A stretch of 28,551 bases of DNA. Origin: Spirogloea muscicola. Its lineage: Eukaryota; Streptophyta; Zygnematophyceae; Spirogloeales; Spirogloeaceae. The DNA is taken from the NCBI GenBank assembly GCA_009602725.1, contig WELB01000261.1, positions 1 to 28,551 of the forward strand, read 5' to 3'. The notes below the pieces were generated by a model. That model was not told where the DNA came from. It did not search any database and was given only the letters and a program-made list of their open reading frames with translations. Of this stretch, positions 17,949 through 28,551 are shown piece by piece; the first letter of the stretch is position 1; every line of letters begins with the position of its first letter. The translations under genes and the position numbers were made by a program.

Positions 17949-20900
17949 NTGGCGCTGGCCGCCGGCGCCGCCAGCCTCGCCGCCGCGCAGCCGTCGTCGG
18001 GCGGCGGCGAGGGCTCGGGCGAGCACCAGCCGGGCGGCGACCCCGTGATCGACGTCAACAACGCCGGCCTCTTCTACGTCTTCGCCGACGGCCAGGTGCC
18101 GGCGCCGCCCGCTCGTCGCCGTCGCCGCACGACGGCCACCGTCTATCTGTTGCATGCAAGCCACTCCTCTCCGCCGCTCGGCAACGTTACCACGAACGAC
18201 TACCGCATGCTTTATCCACAATGTTGCTCTGTGGCGACGAGCCAGCTGCCTTGCCGACGTGGGAAAAGCACCAAACATTGCGGTGATGAAGCCATTCTTA
18301 CCCCCCATACACAACGTGCCCCGCAGATCGTCGCCATTGATGCAGCTCGGGGGCTTGTAGTCAAGAACATCCCGACCACAAACCTGACCTTTCCCAACAG
18401 CTGTCCCAACAATCCTGCCAAGTGAGTCGTCTCGTTGTGGCCTCCTGGGAACCATCTGCTTTGGCAAGTGGCCAGCGCAACGCTAGTATTGCCCGTGCCC
18501 AGCACCACCTTCTGTAAGAGCTGGTTGGAGAGGGCACTTCCTGAAGCCTGCTTGCTCTTCTCCTCGCCAGTGGACGCTGGAGCGCCTCCACTGCCTCAGC
18601 GGACCACACCTTGTTCGTCAATGTGATCTACAACGAGACCATCGGCGCAGTCTTTGTTCTCAATGTTCAGCAACAGGCAGTGGTTGCCACGATCGTGCTG
18701 ACATCCAGGCCCGTCCACAATTACTACGTTCCCTACTTGGTGGGCTGTTTCGTGACATTTAGCACGACATACTACTGCTTTGACGCATCGTGTGCTTGCC
18801 TGCACTCTCATCATTTGATAACATGGCAGCTTGCACCTCCTTTGCCAAACGACAGCCCATGCAAAGCAGAGACTGAATTACCTCAGACTGCTAGCTGTGT
18901 CAAGCATCGCAGTGGTTTCTTGCAAGGAGCATGTCCACAAACTCGTCATCTCACAATGTTCTCAGGCCTGCCTGTTCTTTTGCAGCAACAAATCTGGTCA
19001 CATTCTGACTCAGAGGGAACCTTTGATGTAATTGACGCAAAGCCGCCGTATGAGGTGATTTCAAACACTGTGCTGGATGGGAGTGAGAAGATTCCTGGGC
19101 ATGGCGCACTTCTATTCAATATTGGCAAGCCCACTCACCACATCCTCCCAATCCACACATGTGCTAGTTGACAGTTACTCAAAGAGGTCACATCTACTGC
19201 ATCGTCCTTCCTGAGTAGCAACTCTCATGTCTGGTGACGTCCCCTTCTGCCTGTGAAGTCATATCAACATGGGATTCGTTCAGAGATGATCAAGCCACTA
19301 TGTCGTTCCTGACAAGTTAACAAACTGCTCCACGTTGTTCCTTGACATGGCAGCAACGGAACCCAACATTGGGTATGTCACTAATGTCAATCAGCCAGGA
19401 GTATATGAGGTCAATCTGCTCGAGGATGCAACGGGGCAGGCGAACAATCGTGTGTCGTTCTTGAACTTCACTGCTGTCGGATCAGTAAACAATAAGACAA
19501 TCGTCTGCCCAGGTACATCTCATACAGGAACAAAGACCTCTCTTCGTAGGAGGAAGAGCCACTGGCAACCCCTTGCATAAGAGCTCCAGTCATATCGGCT
19601 CACTGACTCATGCAGAGCTAGGCTATGCATGTTACATCGATGACATCGATGATCCTGACCTGATGCTCATAGTCCTGGTGGAAAAGATCCAATCTCATTG
19701 CATTGTCAAGGCTAAGAAGATAAAGCCAAGCGTACGCTGAGTGCAATCTCAAGTTCGTCCTGTCCCTTGATGACCAGGGACCCACGATCTTCGCTACAGT
19801 CAAGTAGCTGGTCGCGTTTTTGTTGTCTGCGTCAGTGAAGGCGAAGGTGGGGATGAAAGTGGACCCCAACCTGGCATGGTGGAATTCAATCCTGATAACA
19901 ATGAGATTACCGACTTCTGGGAAATCAGTGTGAGTACAAGTGACAAGTTGTAACCTTTCATGTTGCGCAGTATCACATTAAGCAATGATGTCTCTGCAGC
20001 CATCTCACGCACCTTTGGCTCACCTCGTCCTGCAGGCTGATCACGTATATGTCACGCCAGATCAGTCCTACTTACTGGCAGTAGCGCCAGATCGGAACAT
20101 CATACATAGCATACACTTCACAGCTGGAAATAGCTTTAATTACACTGCAATTACTGTCAACGGCACACCGTCGAGTGTCGCTTTCTACCCCATCACGACC
20201 GCATCGGTGAGGGCGTGCTGCATGAGACACGCAAACGAAAGCTGGATGCCTTGATGCAGGTTGTGTAGCCTCCAGCTGTAAGCCCCAAAGCTTGCTTAAA
20301 TCTCCGTGCTCTGCTCATGGCAGGGAGCATCGTCCTACATGGCATATATATCTTTGGCCAACGGGCCAGGGATGGCTGCGGTCGACCTTCTAAAGATCTT
20401 CAGTTGTGGTGCCAATTGTCCAGCGAGCAAGTTGAACAGCTACATCACAATCATAAAGATGGGTCAACAGGTGCCACATCTGCCCAGTGGGCCTTGAACA
20501 AGCATCCCAGCTAATATTCAATACAAGCGAGCAGCAACGTGTGTCCGCAGTATGCATCTTCAATTGCCGCATATACTGACTCTCCATACTTTCTCATGCA
20601 TCTGATCAGATGTTCTGACATTGTCCACTGTGTGCAGAATCCTTTGGGCTCTTCAGGCTACAACTTCGTTGGGGATGCTCTCTACAGCAATGTGTCAGGC
20701 AGCAGGCCATTGAGTGGCGGCGTGGTCGCCATCTGTACCACTGCTGCCTATGAGAATGCTGTCTATTGTTACAATCACAACACGCAGGAGATCAAGAAGT
20801 ATGAAATTGAAGGCCCTCAGCTCATCAGGTCAGCCCCTACTCGCCTCTTGAGCAGGACATCAGCCTGTCATCTGCTAGGTTGCTCCACAGTCTGATCTGT

Positions 20901-21267
20901 GCAATGGGCGAGGTGACCTTTCAGCAAAATCGAAATTCCCACCAGAGCACACCATTGTATCATCAAGTGCCGTAACAGCATAGGCAGATGGACACATGAT
21001 AAGTAAGACATATTTGATGATTGACTCATGCCATGCTCTTCACTTCCTTCACCAAGCAGCTTCCAGCCTGGCGTGTTCAATGGCACGGAACCCGAGCCCG
21101 GCACTGTCAGCACCACGTTTTCCTGCGACAGTCTATCAGTCGTTCCTTCACCCGGCAGCCCCAGCGCAAGCCCCCCGCCTAGTGCTGCCGCATATAGCGG
21201 TCCTGCTACAGCCATCCATCTCGTAGTCGCGCTTCTCTCCTATGTAGCCGCAAGGCTGCTAGCCTGA
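17949..21267 (+). CDS. Secreted beta-propeller-like protein with GPI-anchor-like tail
   Basis: Confident exons: 17949-18095, 18327-18421, 18571-18739, 18986 to about 19124, about 19295-19484, about 19809-19929, 20036-20206, 20324-20470, 20638-20828, 21060-21267; boundaries from 19124 to 19809 are uncertain and one exon there may be missing. The start codon contains the ambiguous base (NTG; A would make ATG), followed by the short Ala-rich LAAGAASLAAAQP, signal-like. Repeating segments of the type VIDVNNAGLFYVFADGQIVA, AIDAARGLVVKNI, GAVFVLNVQQQAVVATI, GMVEFNPDNNEITDF and HVYVTPDQSYLLAVAPDRN have the blade pattern of YVTN/NHL/lactonase-like propellers. There are about ten N-x-S/T sequons (NLT, NET, NCS, NFT, NYT, NGT, NVS). 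The C-terminus is a Ser/Pro stalk (SPSASPPPSAAA style) and then a hydrophobic end, IHLVVALLSYVAARLLA, typical of a GPI signal. A cell-surface location is inferred; ligand or enzymatic role is unknown. Confidence 0.72.
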
Positions 21268-21993
21268 ATTCTCAGGCTGCATTGATTTATTAGTGCTGTG
21301 CCTGGCTAGTACCTGACTCTGCTAGACGTGAAGCTGGCCGCGGCAGGGTTGCCACATGGTACTCTTGAACCCCATTCAATTCTTGCTAGTGAAGTGTATG
21401 CAGTCTACCAGAAGAAGGTGCATTTTGGGTTGCTCCTTGGATGACCAGATGTACTTCTACTGTTGATGACTGCAACACCTTTCTGATGAGGACGACGATT
21501 GTGATCCTCAGTTCAGCAGCTGTCTGGCTTGCTCAGCTTTAGTAGCAGTCTCAATGCCTCGCTGAAAGTTCTCCAACACAACAGCACAACGAGGTTGTAG
21601 GAAGACATTGCCATGCCAAATGTGGGTCCCAACCCCCAACTAAGCCTTTGCATTGCACCCTCGCTGTGAAAGTGAGAAGGAAGGAAGCAGGGTCTGTTTT
21701 CTGTAAGTAAATGTAATGGGCAGCCAACACGACTGCCATGGCGTGGGCTTTGAGGCATCACGAAGCTAACGCGACACGACCAGCCCTCCTCCACTGGTTT
21801 GACCGATATATATGGCAGGAGTGACAGCAATCCAGGGATCAGGTGCCCAGTTGCACGCAAGTGTTACCTAAGCTCTAGATGAGGGACCCCTGTCTGCTCA
21901 GTGTTCACCTGAAGCTGCACACTCTGCTGATAGAGGCCATGGTTGCAAGCATCTATTTGATGTAGCATTGGGAAGGTTACATAGTCAGGCATG
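21268..21993. other. Convergent 3' region
   Basis: It lies between the stop of the propeller gene (+) and that of the BAR-domain gene (-). On the minus strand TGTAA (plus 21978-21982) lies 12 bases after the BAR stop, a candidate polyadenylation signal. A 115-codon minus-strand frame at 21513-21860 has a hydrophobic 3' half but no family I can name and would lie downstream of a gene end. No gene is called. Confidence 0.4.
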
Positions 21994-24900
21994 CTAGGGC
22001 CGTCTGCTGAGGACGGGCTGAGGGGGGCTTGCACCATTCCTAGCGCGCAGCTCCAGGAGCTGCCCGCTGTCAGTCCACGCAGTGCCCCGCTTGGCTTGGA
22101 TCACACTGGCAAGAGCCTGCACAGAAAGCCGACAGAGTATGAGGTGCCGAGTGCAAGTGCAATGCTTTGCACCAACGTGACCACGATAGAGCTTCCTGTA
22201 CGCAAGGACACTCGGAGCACCATACATCAGTATGGCCCTTCTCTTTATCCACCAAAGTTCCTTGTCAAGTAGTTTCTACCAATCAGACGCACACTGTGAC
22301 AGTGCACTAGAGCAAAATAATATGGACACTGAACACAGAGGAAACACAGGCCACAATTGACCCTGTAAAACAATGTAGACGACATTGCCTTGTGCCTAGG
22401 CATAGTTTGCAGCCCTTTAAAAATGAGCATTCCTAATAATGGGGCACTTCTTGATGGGGCCAAGGAGGGCGCCTGGTAATTGACTTTACCTGGAGCAAGC
22501 GCTGGCGATCAGATTGTGGAAGGGCTGACCAATCTGGCACAGCGAAGTTGGCGCTGCTGTGCCAGCGCACATTCCGCACCTGCTCCACAAGCTCACTCCT
22601 CTCCTGCATGCTCAAGTCTGCAATAACAGTTGCTGCAAGATCAGCAACCCTTGATCACAGGAAAAGCAGGTGCCTCTAATAGGCCACCAAGTGCTGGCAA
22701 GCTGAGGGCCAAAGGCTGCCTGGAAAGAAACCCTCTCAAAGAAGACCAGAGGAGCTGACAGAAGCAAAATGCATTGTGAGACAGTAGCAGAATGCACTGT
22801 GCTTAGAACAAATGCCTGTACAAGTAGCGAGGGGACCTTGCACAGCAGTGTTGGAGCTAACTAGCATGTCCATAATATGCACCACTTAAGAGCAGTGGTC
22901 CAAGCATGCTAACCATCTAGTGGACCAGCTGCGACATGATGATAATCAGCCGCCTCTTGTGGCCCCTTTGTGGCCTGGGACTGAGTGGGTTCATCAAAAA
23001 TGGGCCATCCTCCTGGTCCAATTCGGGGCTTAGGAGAGTCGTACACTTGCGTGCGAAAGTACATCTGAAGACACATAGAACAACATCTTCTTTATCAGGA
23101 CATAACGAACTGATGCATGGGCATGTACACCCAGATAGACGAACTTACAATCTCACAGAAGTGCACGACCTCACATTAGCCAGCAGAAGATTCTACTGGT
23201 AGCAAGCCAGAAGAAGCTCAAATTCACATGCACCACGGAGAACCTTCAACACCCAAAGTTGCCCTCTCTAGCACTTTACTCCATCAAAGAAAGCAGGACA
23301 GAAAGGGAGATGTATGTCATTGCACAATTGCAGGATGGAAGTGGGTGCAGACCAGCAGCCTCATGACAGGGGCACAGATGTACAAGTCTTACTGTTGCAG
23401 CGTCCTGTCTGCTGAAGTCAGGATGAGCAGGTGGTGGGTTTGATGGGTGTGGGGGGTATCCTGGCCCAGTTGGTGAGACCAAGGACGCGCCAGAAGGTGA
23501 GTCGCCCCTCATGGACTCGCCCTCATCTGACACCTCCACAATCTGCGAGGGTATTCGCTGGTGGCTCTGCCACCTTTGCGATTTCTGGCCACTGGGGCCA
23601 GCCAAGTGAGCCTGGGTGGTGGCTGTCGCAGCTAGGGAAGGATCAGACGGAGACGGCAGGGGCATGGGCACTGCCAGTGTTGGCAGCAGAGGCCCAGACG
23701 CCCCCAGATTACTAGCAGAGTAACTAGTACTTGCGCTAGACTTGTCAAGGTAAAGTGGGCCACTCAGGGGCCAGCTCATGGGGAGCGACCTGCCAGCTTT
23801 CTTCGACGGGTCTACCAGTGTGCCAGAGGAAGAAATCGGAGTGGCTTGCTTGGCAAAGGAAGCGGGCTGAGCAGTGGCGAGAGGAGGTGGCGGGAGCCTG
23901 TGAAGCTGCTGTGGGGAGGACGGCGGCGAGACAGCTGGAGAATCGGACGCTGGCGACCTCAACTCCGCTTTTGCCGGCTTCTGCTTGCCGACGGCCGTCG
24001 CAGGAGGTTGCACAGCAGTCTGGAGGGAGGAGCCGCTGGCTATTGCCAGCTGCTGCCCTGACCGTAGCAGAGGTCCTGAATGACTGTAGCTCCTGCTAAG
24101 AGGACCGCGGGAGAGAGGTGCTGACTTGTTGCTGGAAAAGATGCGAGGAGCCATGGCAGCGCTGACCTGAGCCTGGCCTGCAAGCGACGAAGGCGAGGGT
24201 AGCACGCCGGGCCTGCCGCCTGACTGCAACGCCAAGGATGAGGACTGGGCATGAACCGGGGGGGAGAGAAGAGGCCCCGACTTACTGACAGGAGACTTGT
24301 TGGGCATGGCTGCCGTTGCTGTAAATAGGCCCTGGTCAGTCCTTGTTGGGGCCAAGTTGGACCTCGCCGCCACTGTCTGCAGCCCCTTCTTGAAGTCAAC
24401 CTTCAGCGCTGGCAGCTCCATGCCTGCCGGTAGTGCCAGCGGTCCTGACTCTGATCGCTGGTAAACTGTGCGCTTCACATTGGCTGCCACCTCTCGTGGT
24501 TGCAGTGGCTCTGATGAGCCAATCGGAGCATCCGTCGCCCCTCCCAAGACCTCACTGGAGGTCACCGCCGCCAGCTTGCCGCGGCCAGCCATCCCTCCAT
24601 TAGCAGGCCTGCCCTCCTGGCTGCCACTGTCTTGCGTAGCCGCATCTAATGGTGGAGACAGCCGTTCAGGCTGGGCGACGGTGCGTGCAGTGAAGGACAG
24701 CGGCGCAGATTTGCTGGGCAAGGATCCCTTATGACTCGCCCTTCCAGCCTGCATGTGCAACTCGCCGGCCTCTGCTGCCGCTCGTAGAACAGCATTCAAT
24801 GTGAATACCGTGTCTGATGGGCTCAAAGTCGAGAGTCCCATTGCCATGAGTGTCTGGTCAAGGGTTGACAGAAGGTTGGACCACTCTGAGGGCAGCTCCC

Positions 24901-27900
24901 GAGGTACATCCTTGACCTGCAGGCTAAGGGCAAGCTGCAAAGAGTCAGCCATTTCGAAAAGTTCTTGCTCAGCACCTCAAGAGGTGCATGGCAAAGCAAA
25001 CCAACATGTTGCAGGTAAACAGCATGCTCGAGCAAGTAAGCCTATACAATGGCATAGGCAGCCTGCCGTGCTTGGTTTCTGCCAAAAGCTTGCCTCGGTG
25101 GCAAAGATGATTGGAGAGGACTGAACACTGAGTTGCCTCGGCTCCTGCAATGTCTGTTCCCCACATCACAGTGATTCACACTTTAGTTTGAGCTTAAAGT
25201 CGTTTCTCCTTCTAATAGCTGCTTCACGAATCCTACGGACTGCGAGGCTTTTTGGGCACTGTGCAAGATGACAGACGGAATTATGAGTGGTACCAGAAAT
25301 GCGGCCTTTCCTGTAGCTGCCTCTATGAATGACTATAGTGGAGATTTCCAGCTGCTAGGGTGGATCACCTCACTGAAGCAGCTGTCAAGCACATGCAGCA
25401 ACAAGGACTGACCTGCTCAGTTTCTTCCTCAAGCTCCCTGTTGTCATCTTCACCATCAAGTGGCACTAGTCGAACCTCACTTTGCTGCTCCAAGGCTACA
25501 GCATGAATGTACGAGCTTGCCAAGTGCAGCCTGCGAAGCGACTTCTTATGAAGGACAACCTGTTCGCAAGTCCACAACAAGATCAGAGAGGTCAAGCACA
25601 ACAAAACCAGAGAGATCAAGCACGTCAGTGTCATTTTGCAGTATTTGACTACAAGCTTTTACTGAGTTCAACAACCCTCTCAATACTGCCCAATCAAAAT
25701 AGCTGGCGTGTCAAGCGGCAGGCTGTTGATGTTCTTGTTGGAGAACTTGAGCTTGACAGTCTGAGCTTTGCGGGTCCAGCTAATGATGCAAGAATTAGGC
25801 TCCGGGCTTGATCCTAAGCCTTTGGGTATACAAAGTAAGATGAGAGTGGTGGCAAAAGCACCTGTGCACGGTGGTGCCTGGCAAGCTGCGAAATGAGGCT
25901 CCGTGCTTGCCTCTGCTCAAGCGAGAGCAGACGGCACCCCAAAGTCATTGCTATCTCATCAAACTCCTCCTTGGCCTGCTGCAGCTCGTTGGCAGGCGAG
26001 CCCTCTCCTTTGGAACCTAAACCCTCCCTAGGCTTTGACCTGGCTGCCCGTTGGCGATGCTCAGTATATTCAACCCTGCAGGCCCAGTACTGCATGTCAG
26101 ACAGGAACATCATGTGAAGTAATGCCATGTGCCATGCAGTCAATCACTGCCAACTGATAGACGCCCTCAATAAGGAGGAGGCATCAACCCTCCGGACCAA
26201 GTAATATACCATAGATACAAGACACTGACATCATCCATAGGTCATGACCATTCAGCAGCAGAAATGAGCAACTACACTGGAAGTTGGGAGGAGCGCAGGA
26301 AAGCTTTCGAAAGAGGTAGATGCACTGTACCTCTTCAACTCATAGGCGTCATTGGTCTCCTGTTACAATCAGATTGAGGTATGTCAGCCTGAGCACCGGC
26401 AAGACCGGTCAGATACAAAATGCAGGCGTCTTGCAAGGCATGCACCTGAACTGCCAGCTGGCAAATGCACCTTGAACCCATGCATCTCTGAAGCTAAGTA
26501 TGATTGAAGAATCTGCGTAGCAGTCAGACAAGCTTTTTCTCATTAACGTGCACATCTTCATAGCCAAGCAACAAGGCGCTCACTTCCACTTGATCCAACT
26601 CCTTCAGAAGTACTTCCAATGAGCTAATCATTGTCTGCTCAATATAGCGGCTCTGCACAGCAAGCACAAGTGGCCCCAAGGAAAAGGTGAAGACCCACTA
26701 GACAGCAGGGCCTGAGTAAGGGTACCGACTTCCAAAGAAGTACAGCCACTTATGACAAGAAGCGGTATAGAATATCACTTGCTGTAAAACAAGGGTGCAT
26801 GTCTACAAAGCCTTCTCACATATCTGCTCATGAATGCTGAGAGGTCCATCTGGACTGTTGATGCTGTTCTGAAGCTCTCCCCTGCACATCACACAGACGA
26901 ATGTTATAATTGCATTGACATTACCATTTCTGAAAGCTGATTCCTAATGTAATGTGCTGCTCGATATAGGTCCTGTAATCAGTCTCTCTCGTGCAAGAAG
27001 AGGTTGAGTTTTACTTGTCGCAAGGGCTAGATTTGTCAGACAGTGTGCCAGACATCCCAGTCATTCATTCTCTTATGATGATCGGAATTTTGAGGGCAGG
27101 TTGTACAAATTATTCACCTATGCCCCTGTTGTTGCTGGATCCAAATGTTTCTGCCATTGTGGTAGCCATATGCAAGGAGGCTTTGGCTACCGCTGTCACA
27201 CAACAGGCTTGCAAGAAATCATCAGCCAAGAGATCCATGCGGAAGACACTCAGGCATTGCTCTGCTACTCAATGAACCTCATTGACTGCGTTGCCCTTCT
27301 GCTACTCAAATGAACCTCATTGACTTCAAGGGAGTACTCCTTGTGAAGCTTGGCATCACAATCTCCTAGAGTGACACACTTACTCACTCATACACTCGCC
27401 ACAGACTCAGCAACAAGCTGGGCTTGGTGGCCAATGATGCTGACAGCAGCATCTCACCTTTGACAGTCTCTCGAAGACAATACGATGCTTTGAGAAGCTT
27501 CTGATACTTCAGGCGAGTTGCCCGTGCTTCCTGCACAACTCCAGCATGTATAGAAGGTCAGCTGGAGTCAGTTCAGATGCTAATACCTCCGGTTGCCACC
27601 CTCGTCTTCGCAAGGTCCTGGCAGACTTATCTACGTGTGATGCCAACTATGCTCTCTGCTGCTCCCATTCGTGTGACAGTTATCGTGTGAAGCTGGCTCA
27701 AGACTGGTGGCTACAAAGCTTCAGAACTTGGAAGCTTAACACTCGACAGTGTTGCTCCGAAGCTCAGAAGCAGCCGGTAGTCATCTCGTTGCCGGCTGCT
27801 TCTCTTTGCTAGACCCTTGAAGTGGTCAGAATAAACCCTGCTACCTCCACTCCGGACTAGGTGCTGTGGCACACACTTGAGCTGCAGAGGCACAAAGTCC

Positions 27901-28272
27901 TGAGAGCCAAGGTAGCCAAGGCCTTCTTATGTAACCCGCTGGTCTGCCGGTCTGCCTTTGGCACTCCTCATTGCTCCACCTTGATGCCTGCATAGCTCGC
28001 TTGTCTTACTCTACCTCGCTAACAAGATCTGCGCCGAGTCCTCTCCATGGTGCATCTCTCTGGCAGTCAAGCCAGCCACTGACCAGGACTAGAAAGCCTG
28101 CCGTTCGTGCTTCTGGCTGCTCTCATCGGGCGCAAAGCGCGTGTTGCTTTGCCTATACCTTCAGAGGCTCCGCGAACTCCTCGGCGTCCTCCGGCTGCTC
28201 CAGCGCCGGCGCAGGCTCCTCCTGACGGGGCTGTGCCTTGGCCCCCTGGGCCAGCCGTCGCAAGGACTTCAT
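21994..28272 (-). CDS. BAR-domain protein with S-G/A-P-L repeats, similar to Arabidopsis At2g33490
   Basis: Eleven exons: 28272-28159, 27530-27458, 26881-26820, 26652-26584, 26359-26331, 26075-25862, 25559-25413, 24967-23393, 23064-22926, 22617-22490, 22116-21994. All introns are GT-AG and phases agree, giving 890 residues. The start MKSLRRLA matches the family's MKSS-type beginning. Residues about 39-215 follow the plant BAR-like coiled coil: ATRLKYQKLLKAS, TVQMDLSAFMSRYSRY, SSLEVLLKELDQVE, NELQQAKEEFDEIAM, RLLSLEQRQARSLI, SQLARHHRAQ, VVLHKKSLRRLHL. BAR domains form curved dimers that bind or bend membranes. The 525-residue exon 8 is Ser/Pro/Ala-rich with about eight S-G/A-P-L motifs (KSAPLS, ESGPLA, KSGPLL, HSGPLL, LSGPLY, ASGPLL), which also typify the Arabidopsis family. 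The last three exons add a conserved-looking tail (YDSPKPRIGPGGWPIFDEP, DLSMQERSELVEQV, WSALPQSDRQRLLQALASV) that I do not recognise and that could belong to a separate gene. A 29-base exon (26359-26331) is notable. Confidence 0.8.
26990..27370 (+). other. Coding-like segment inside a BAR-gene intron, opposite strand
   Basis: Within intron 27457-26882 the plus strand has an open frame reading LYKLFTYAPVVAGSKCFCHC, GSHMQGGFGYRCHTTGL and SQEIHAEDTQALLCYSMNLI. The words CTGCTACTCAATGAACCTCA (from 27260) and CTGCTACTCAAATGAACCTC (from 27299) form a near-perfect direct repeat about 39 bases apart, and the frame is lost across it. It could be a retrocopy fragment or an old exon. I know of no matching family. 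Confidence 0.25.
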
Positions 28273-28551
28273 CGAAGAGAGCGCCGCCTGCGGATGCTCG
28301 CCCCGGCCTCTACCGGAGGTCACGACGCGCTGTCTCACCAGCAAACCAAGCCGCGTACTGACTTTGCCCAGGAGAAGAGCATCGACGGCCCCCCGTCGCA
28401 GCGCCGAGCTGGCCTGGTCGTCCCGCGGCGCGCCCGCATCAGGCCGGGCAGCTCCCGGCGCTCCTGCGCATATCCGCGTCGCCGGTCACAGCCGCCGGCG
28501 GATCGCCGGCGGACCGGCGCTCGGCTTGCAGCGGCGACCGGCGGGCGGCGG
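28273..28551 (-). promoter_or_regulatory. GC-rich 5' flank of the BAR-domain gene
   Basis: This is upstream of the ATG at 28272 on the minus strand. It is strongly GC-rich, with CGCCGGCGG-type words near the window end, like the starts of the other genes here. No TATA-like box or other motif stands out. Confidence 0.3.

Noticed and set aside
17520-18467. 315-codon minus-strand open frame
   Set aside because: Antisense to exons of the propeller gene, GC-driven composition and contains an ambiguous base.
19125-19130. A third GC-AG intron (GCAAGC donor) in the propeller gene
   Set aside because: The phase does not match any visible acceptor near 19295 or 19316, so the boundary is left open.
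21513-21860. 115-codon minus-strand frame, first considered as a mitochondrial carrier end
   Set aside because: The expected carrier signature is absent and it lies after the stop of the BAR gene.
1-28551. CRISPR array, bacterial operon, rRNA or tRNA genes
   Set aside because: No regularly spaced identical repeats, no polycistronic bacterial gene layout and no recognisable rRNA or tRNA cloverleaf was seen; the genes are intron-rich.

Overview
The window is nuclear DNA of a eukaryote, most likely a green alga. The protein genes are split by many short GT-AG introns. One gene is a plant-type BAR-domain protein resembling Arabidopsis At2g33490. There are degenerate telomere-like TTTAGGG/CCCTAAA tracts, and fragments of Ty1/copia and LINE reverse transcriptases. 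Three stretches of ambiguous bases (7633, 11849-12487, 17949) fall in very GC-rich sequence at or next to first exons. Exon models were built by hand from splice signals, reading-phase agreement and remembered family motifs; no search was run.

Layout. 1-2300 is repeat-rich: dispersed repeats, a broken copia reverse transcriptase and a 467-bp TIR element holding telomere-like repeats. 2359-6336 (+) is a multi-exon gene whose exons read first as a polypeptide deformylase (PDF)-like domain and then as an FtsH-type M41 peptidase domain with no AAA+ module in view. 6583-7211 (-) is a small two-exon membrane protein. 7769-7846 (-) is a lone exon matching the Sec23 N-terminus. 8040-9310 is repeats. 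9390-11640 holds two head-to-head degenerate LINE copies. A 639-base gap follows, then 12488-14740 (+), an intron-bearing bacterial-type MltB/SLT_2 lytic transglycosylase.

14741-17948 has no gene I can name; it holds a possible unknown gene near 15200-15836 and a foldback repeat at about 17140-17480. 17949-21267 (+) encodes a secreted beta-propeller-like protein with many N-glycosylation sequons and a GPI-anchor-like tail. Convergent to it, 21994-28272 (-) is the BAR-domain gene, for which an 11-exon, 890-residue model closes in phase throughout.

The most notable item is the PDF-like/M41 gene. The PDF part keeps the AAPQ motif and the EGCxS cysteine, but its HExxH zinc motif is replaced, while the M41 HEAGH motif is intact. 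This suggests a pseudo-deformylase joined to an active metalloprotease, possibly in an organelle. Second is the lytic transglycosylase, a bacterial cell-wall enzyme that here is thoroughly intronised with its catalytic Glu conserved.
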